64,000 bases of DNA from Streptomyces diastatochromogenes (GTDB taxonomy: Bacteria > Actinomycetota > Actinomycetes > Streptomycetales > Streptomycetaceae): NCBI RefSeq assembly GCF_002242805.1, contig NZ_MCGQ01000035.1:1-64000 (forward strand). The letters are read 5' to 3'. Position 1 is the stretch's first letter. The number at the start of each line of letters is the position of its first letter. The notes below the pieces were generated by a model, which saw only the letters and a list, made by a program, of their open reading frames with translations, made no database searches and had not been told where the DNA came from. This document shows, in pieces, positions 56,994 to 64,000 of this stretch. Made by a program: the position numbers and the translations under genes.

Positions 56994-57566
56994 ATGGACT
57001 CGCAAGCGAACTCGCATGCATCCGATGCGCGGCCCGTACTCGAAGGCCCCGACATCGCACGGGTGCTGACCCGTATTGCCCACGAGATCGTCGAGCGCGC
57101 CAAGGGCGCCGACGACGTGGTGCTCCTCGGCATTCCGACCCGGGGTGTCTTCCTCGCCCAGCGGCTCGCCGCCAAGCTGGAGCAGATCACCGACCGCAAG
57201 GTCCCCGTCGGCTCGCTCGACATCACCATGTACCGCGACGACCTGCGCATGCACCCGCCGCGTGCGCTGGCCCGCACCGAGATCCCCGGTGACGGCATCG
57301 ACGGCCGTCTGGTCGTCCTCGTCGACGACGTGCTCTTCTCCGGGCGCACCATCCGTGCCGCCCTCGACGCCCTGAACGACATCGGGCGCCCGCGCGCGGT
57401 GCAGCTCGCGGTCCTGGTCGACCGCGGCCACCGCGAACTGCCCATCCGCGCCGACTACGTCGGCAAGAACCTCCCCACGTCGCTGCGGGAGACGGTCAAG
57501 GTCCAGCTCGCCGAGGAGGACGGTCGCGACACCGTGCTGCTCGGTGTGAAGCCGGCCGACCAGTAG
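56994..57566 (+). CDS. pyrR: Bifunctional pyr operon regulator/uracil phosphoribosyltransferase PyrR
   Basis: A 190-aa protein that binds pyr mRNA in a UMP-dependent manner and has weak uracil phosphoribosyltransferase activity. The PRPP-binding VLVDDVLFSGRTIRAA element and the preceding GIPTRGVFLA motif are intact. The ATG follows a strong GGAGAAGGAGG. It heads the pyrR–pyrB–pyrC–carA–carB operon. Confidence 0.96.
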   Translation: MDSQANSHASDARPVLEGPDIARVLTRIAHEIVERAKGADDVVLLGIPTRGVFLAQRLAAKLEQITDRKVPVGSLDITMYRDDLRMHPPRALARTEIPGDGIDGRLVVLVDDVLFSGRTIRAALDALNDIGRPRAVQLAVLVDRGHRELPIRADYVGKNLPTSLRETVKVQLAEEDGRDTVLLGVKPADQ

Positions 57567-57658
57567 CAAGTCAGGCGCGCACGGCCGCTTCGGCGTGCCG
57601 ACACGCGCACCGGTTTGCCCTAATCCTCCCGAATGAACTGCCTTACGGAGCCTGACAG

Positions 57659-58690
57659 ATGCAGCGTCATCTCATCTCGGCCGCCGACCTCACCCGCGAC
57701 GACGCCGTCCTGATCCTCGACACCGCCGAGGAGATGGCCCGGGTGGCCGACCGGCCGATCAAGAAGCTGCCGACCCTGCGCGGCCGCACGATCGTCAACC
57801 TCTTCTTCGAGGACTCCACCCGCACCCGGATCTCCTTCGAGGCCGCCGAGAAGCGGCTGTCCGCGGACGTCATCAACTTCTCCGCCAAGGGTTCCAGCGT
57901 CTCCAAGGGCGAGTCCCTGAAGGACACCGCCCAGACCCTGGAGGCCATGGGCGTCGACGCCGTCGTCATCCGGCACGGCGCCTCCGGAGCCCCCTACCGC
58001 CTGGCCACCTCCGGCTGGATCGACGCGGCCGTCATCAACGCCGGCGACGGCACCCACCAGCACCCCACGCAGGCCCTGCTGGACGCCTTCACCATGCGCC
58101 GCCGCCTGGTCGGCCGGGACGCCGGCCTCGGCCAGGACCTGGCCGGCAAGCGGATCACCATCGTCGGCGACGTCCTGCACAGCCGGGTCGCCCGCTCCAA
58201 CGTCGACCTGCTGCACACCCTCGGCGCCGAGGTCACCCTCGTCGCCCCGCCGACCCTGGTGCCGGTCGGCGTCGAGACCTGGCCGTGCGAGGTGTCGTAC
58301 GACCTCGACAGCACCCTGCCGAAGTCCGACGCGGTGATGATGCTCCGGGTCCAGCGGGAGCGCATGAACGCCGCCTTCTTCCCGACCGAGCGCGAGTACT
58401 CGCGGCGCTACGGACTCGACGGCGAGCGCATGGCGAAGATGCCCGAGCACGCCATCGTGATGCACCCCGGCCCGATGGTCCGCGGCATGGAGATCACCGC
58501 CGAGGTCGCCGACTCCGAGCGCTGCACCGTGGTCGAGCAGGTCGCGAACGGCGTCTCCATCCGGATGGCCGTCCTGTACCTGCTGCTCGGTGGAAACGAG
58601 CCCGCCGTCGCCCACCCGTCGCCCACCACCACCCTTGCATCGAGGCGCTTCGCGCCCGCCTCTGAATTCCGCACCAACGAGGAGAAGTAA
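57659..58690 (+). CDS. pyrB: Aspartate carbamoyltransferase catalytic subunit
   Basis: A 343-aa enzyme condensing carbamoyl phosphate and aspartate. The STRTR carbamoyl-phosphate loop near residues 52-56, HPTQALLD and HPGPM motifs are present. It is longer at the C-terminus than typical, with a Ser/Thr-rich tail of about 25 residues. ATG follows CGGAGCC. It lies 92 nt after pyrR, and no pyrI regulatory subunit is seen. Confidence 0.96.
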   Translation: MQRHLISAADLTRDDAVLILDTAEEMARVADRPIKKLPTLRGRTIVNLFFEDSTRTRISFEAAEKRLSADVINFSAKGSSVSKGESLKDTAQTLEAMGVDAVVIRHGASGAPYRLATSGWIDAAVINAGDGTHQHPTQALLDAFTMRRRLVGRDAGLGQDLAGKRITIVGDVLHSRVARSNVDLLHTLGAEVTLVAPPTLVPVGVETWPCEVSYDLDSTLPKSDAVMMLRVQRERMNAAFFPTEREYSRRYGLDGERMAKMPEHAIVMHPGPMVRGMEITAEVADSERCTVVEQVANGVSIRMAVLYLLLGGNEPAVAHPSPTTTLASRRFAPASEFRTNEEK

Positions 58691-58694
58691 GACC

Positions 58695-59981
58695 ATGAGC
58701 AAGATCCTTATCCGTGGTGCGAAGGTGCTCGGCGGCGAGCCGCAGGACGTGCTGATCGACGGTGAGACGATCGCCGAGGTGGGCGTCGGTCTCAGCGCAG
58801 AGGGCGCCGAGGTGGTCGAGGCCGGCGGCAAGGTGCTCCTGCCGGGCCTGGTCGACCTGCACACCCACCTGCGCGAGCCGGGCCGCGAGGACTCCGAGAC
58901 CGTCCTGACCGGCACGCGCGCGGCCGCCTCCGGCGGCTACACCGCCGTGTTCGCCATGGCCAACACCTTCCCGGTCGCCGACACGGCCGGTGTGGTCGAG
59001 CAGGTCTACCGGCTCGGCCAGGAGCACGGCTACTGCGACGTCCAGCCCATCGGCGCCGTCACCGTCGGCCTGGAGGGCAGGAAGCTCGCCGAGCTGGGCG
59101 CCATGCACGAGTCCGCCGCCGGGGTCACCGTCTTCTCCGACGACGGCAAGTGCGTGGACGACGCCGTGATCATGCGCCGCGCGCTGGAGTACGTGAAGGC
59201 CTTCGGCGGTGTCGTCGCCCAGCACGCGCAGGAGCCGCGGCTCACCGAGGGCGCCCAGATGAACGAGGGCGTCGTCTCCGCCGAGCTGGGCCTGGGCGGC
59301 TGGCCGGCCGTCGCCGAGGAGTCGGTCATCGCCCGGGACGTGCTGCTCGCCGAGCACGTCGGCTCCCGCGTCCACATCTGCCACCTTTCGACCGCGGGCT
59401 CGGTGGAGATCGTCCGCTGGGCCAAGTCCCGCGGCATCCAGGTCACCGCCGAGGTCACCCCGCACCACCTGCTGCTCACCGACGAGCTGGTGCGCACCTA
59501 CAACCCCGTCTACAAGGTCAACCCGCCGCTGCGCACCGAGCGGGACGTGCACGCCCTGCGCGAGGCGCTCGCCGACGGCACGATCGACATCGTCGCCACC
59601 GACCACGCCCCGCACCCGCACGAGGACAAGGACTGCGAGTGGGCCGCGGCCGCCATGGGCATGGTCGGTCTGGAGACCGCGTTGTCAGTGGTCCAGGAGA
59701 CCATGGTCGACACGGGTCTGCTGGACTGGGCCGGCGTCGCCGACCGCATGTCCGTCAAGCCCGCGCAGATCGGACAGGCCACCGGCCACGGCCGTCCCGT
59801 CTCGGCTGGTGAGCCCGCCAACCTCACCCTCGTCGACACGGAATACCGTGGCTCGGTGGACCCCGCAGGCTTCGCCTCGCGCAGCCGCAACACCCCGTAC
59901 GAGGGACGTGAGCTGCCGGGCCGTGTCACCCACACGTGGCTGCGGGGCAAGGCCACGCTCGTCGACGGGAAGCTCACGTGA
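58695..59981 (+). CDS. pyrC: Dihydroorotase
   Basis: A 428-aa zinc amidohydrolase of the class I type that closes carbamoyl-aspartate to dihydroorotate. The metal-binding DLHTHLREPG motif, a later HICHLST and the C-terminal ATDHAPH motif are intact. The start is four nucleotides after pyrB. Its stop overlaps the next gene (GTGA). Confidence 0.96.
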   Translation: MSKILIRGAKVLGGEPQDVLIDGETIAEVGVGLSAEGAEVVEAGGKVLLPGLVDLHTHLREPGREDSETVLTGTRAAASGGYTAVFAMANTFPVADTAGVVEQVYRLGQEHGYCDVQPIGAVTVGLEGRKLAELGAMHESAAGVTVFSDDGKCVDDAVIMRRALEYVKAFGGVVAQHAQEPRLTEGAQMNEGVVSAELGLGGWPAVAEESVIARDVLLAEHVGSRVHICHLSTAGSVEIVRWAKSRGIQVTAEVTPHHLLLTDELVRTYNPVYKVNPPLRTERDVHALREALADGTIDIVATDHAPHPHEDKDCEWAAAAMGMVGLETALSVVQETMVDTGLLDWAGVADRMSVKPAQIGQATGHGRPVSAGEPANLTLVDTEYRGSVDPAGFASRSRNTPYEGRELPGRVTHTWLRGKATLVDGKLT

Positions 59982-60538
59982 CACCTGTAATCCTGCTGGC
60001 CGAGGCGGAGAAGTCGGCCGAGGTCACCCACTGGGGAGCCCGCATCGGCTGGCTCGTCGGCCTCGCGCTCTTCGTCGCGCTCATCTACTGGCTGATGCGC
60101 GAGGGCTGGAAGTGGCGCGGCACGCTCCAGGGCGACCTGCCCGAGCTGCCCAGCGCGCCGCAGGAGCCCGGCGAGGCCAGACTGACGATGAGCGGCCGTT
60201 ACCACGGCTCGACCACGGCCGGGCAGTGGCTGGACCGCATCGTGGCCCACGGCCTCGGCACCCGCAGCCGGGCCGAGCTGACCCTCACGGACGCAGGCCT
60301 GGAGGTCGTACGCCCCGGGGCGACCGACTTCTTCGTCCCCACCGCCGCGCTGCGCGGGGCCCGGCTCGACAAGGGAATCGCCGGCAAGGTCCTCACCGAG
60401 GGCGGCCTGCTGGTGGTGACCTGGGCGCTCGGGGAGAAGCTGATCGACTCCGGCTTCCGCTCCGACCACGCGGCCGAGCACACCGACTGGGTCGACACCC
60501 TGAACCAGATGACCAACGACACGGAAGGCGCACGATGA
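59978..60538 (+). CDS. PH-like domain membrane protein in the pyr operon
   Basis: A 186-aa protein of unknown function. One membrane helix (IGWLVGLALFVALIYWLM) is near residues 23-40; the C-terminal 120 residues look like a bacterial PH-like fold. The GTG overlaps the pyrC stop and its own stop overlaps the carA start, so it is translated in the operon without gaps. It has no motifs of pyrimidine enzymes. Its conserved position suggests a link to carbamoyl phosphate synthesis or regulation, but no evidence supports a mechanism. Confidence 0.8.
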   Translation: MTPVILLAEAEKSAEVTHWGARIGWLVGLALFVALIYWLMREGWKWRGTLQGDLPELPSAPQEPGEARLTMSGRYHGSTTAGQWLDRIVAHGLGTRSRAELTLTDAGLEVVRPGATDFFVPTAALRGARLDKGIAGKVLTEGGLLVVTWALGEKLIDSGFRSDHAAEHTDWVDTLNQMTNDTEGAR

Positions 60539-61669
60539 CGACCTCCACCAGGGGAGCTGCCAAGGTTCCCGCCGTACTCGTCCTGGAGGACGGCCGCACC
60601 TTCCGCGGCCGTGCCTACGGGGCCGTGGGGGAGACCTTCGGCGAGGCCGTGTTCTCCACCGGCATGACCGGCTACCAGGAGACCCTCACCGACCCGTCGT
60701 ACGACCGCCAGATCGTCGTCGCGACCGCCCCGCAGATCGGCAACACCGGCTGGAACGACGAGGACGACGAGTCGAGCCGCATCTGGGTCTCCGGCTACGT
60801 CGTGCGCGACCCCGCGCGCGTGCCCTCCAACTGGCGGGCCAAGCGCTCCCTGGACGACGAGCTGGTCGCCCAGGGCGTGGTCGGCATCTCCGGGATCGAC
60901 ACCCGCGCCCTCACCCGCCACCTGCGCGAGCGCGGCTCCATGCGCGCCGGCATCTTCTCCGGTGAGGTCATCGCCCCCGAGGCCGAGCTGCTGGAGCGTG
61001 TGCAGGCCCAGCCCCGTATGAAGGGCCTGAGCCTCTACGAGGAGGTCGCCACCAAGGAGGCCTACGTCGTCCCGGCCGTCGGTGAGAAGAAGTTCACCGT
61101 CGCCGCCATCGACCTCGGCATCAAGGGCATGACCCCGCACCGCATGGCCGAGCGCGGCATCGAGGTGCACGTGCTGCCCGCAACGGCCACGCCGGAGGAC
61201 ATCTACGCGGTCGCCCCCGACGGCGTCTTCTTCTCCAACGGACCCGGTGACCCGGCCACCGCCGACGGCCCGGTCGCCCTGATGACCGCCGTCCTGGAGC
61301 GCAGGACCCCGCTGTTCGGCATCTGCTTCGGCAACCAGATCCTCGGCCGCGCCCTCGGCTTCGGCACCTACAAGCTGAAGTACGGCCACCGGGGCATCAA
61401 CCAGCCCGTCCAGGACCGTACGACCGGCAAGGTCGAGGTCACCGCGCACAACCACGGCTTCGCCGTCGATGCGCCGCTCGACAAGGTCAGCGACACGAAG
61501 TTCGGCCGCGCCGAGGTCTCGCACGTCTGCCTGAACGACAACGTCGTGGAGGGGCTGCAGCTGCTCGACCAGCCGGCCTTCTCCGTCCAGTACCACCCCG
61601 AAGCGGCAGCGGGCCCGCACGACGCCGCCTACCTGTTCGACCGCTTCGTATCCCTGATGGAGGGCCAGC

Positions 61670-61677
<8 letters not shown>
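60535..61677 (+). CDS. carA: Carbamoyl phosphate synthetase small (glutaminase) subunit
   Basis: A 380-aa subunit releasing ammonia from glutamine. The class I amidotransferase triad is present: Cys264 in FGICFGNQ, His354 and Glu356 in YHPEA. The N-terminal domain with MTGYQETLTDPSY is typical. It overlaps the preceding membrane protein gene (ATGA) and carB by eight bases. Confidence 0.97.

Positions 61678-64000
<2,323 letters not shown>

Overview
The window is chromosomal DNA of a Streptomyces species or very close relative. Composition is very GC-rich with GTG/TTG starts, genes are joined by ATGA/GTGA overlaps, and terminators are long GC hairpins, often without a U tract. It carries bldD and the actinobacterial order thrS–HIT–pgsA–acyltransferase–pimA–pdxS–pdxT. 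From memory the gene order matches the S. coelicolor SCO1483–SCO1531 neighbourhood, running from carB back to thrS; no search was run. Nothing resembles a prophage, insertion sequence, CRISPR array or integrated element.

Layout. (1) 1–6746: a sugar-uptake and polysaccharide-lyase-like cluster (Tat lipoprotein binding protein, two permeases, YesL/DUF624-like membrane protein, secreted PcRGLX/YetA-like protein) behind one promoter with LacI-type operators; its contents parallel the Bacillus yes/yet rhamnogalacturonan genes. (2) 6870–10164: SRPBCC protein, tRNA-Val(CAC), DnaQ-like exonuclease, and a coupled DUF4365/unknown pair. (3) 10264–22884: thrS, K+ channel, HIT protein, large unknown membrane protein, EF-G2, then the phosphatidylinositol mannoside genes and pyridoxal phosphate synthase pdxS–pdxT. 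(4) 22933–30304: yebC, ruvCAB, yajC–secD–secF, apt. (5) 30574–40747: bifunctional (p)ppGpp enzyme, DUF349 protein, cyclophilin, MBL hydrolase, hisS, VKOR protein, rarA and rpsD with a long structured leader. (6) 40769–46574: AfsR/LuxR-like STAND protein without a DNA-binding domain, then DUF948–DUF6167–alaS. (7) 46600–56072: ruvX, mltG, aroE, aroC–aroK–aroB, a P-loop kinase-like protein, a PepQ-like protein, efp, nusB. (8) 56238–64000: bldD, divergent from pyrR–pyrB–pyrC–(membrane protein)–carA–carB, with carB cut by the window end.

Most of the window is core genome: translation, recombination, secretion, stringent response, cofactor, aromatic amino acid and pyrimidine synthesis, plus one developmental master regulator. 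The parts least explained by known biology are the lyase-like uptake cluster, the DUF4365 pair, the unknown membrane protein at 13583–15229, the STAND protein, the PepQ-like protein with altered metal ligands, the membrane protein inside the pyr operon, and several operator-like palindromes and RNA leaders. I did not find a convincing new multi-gene system.
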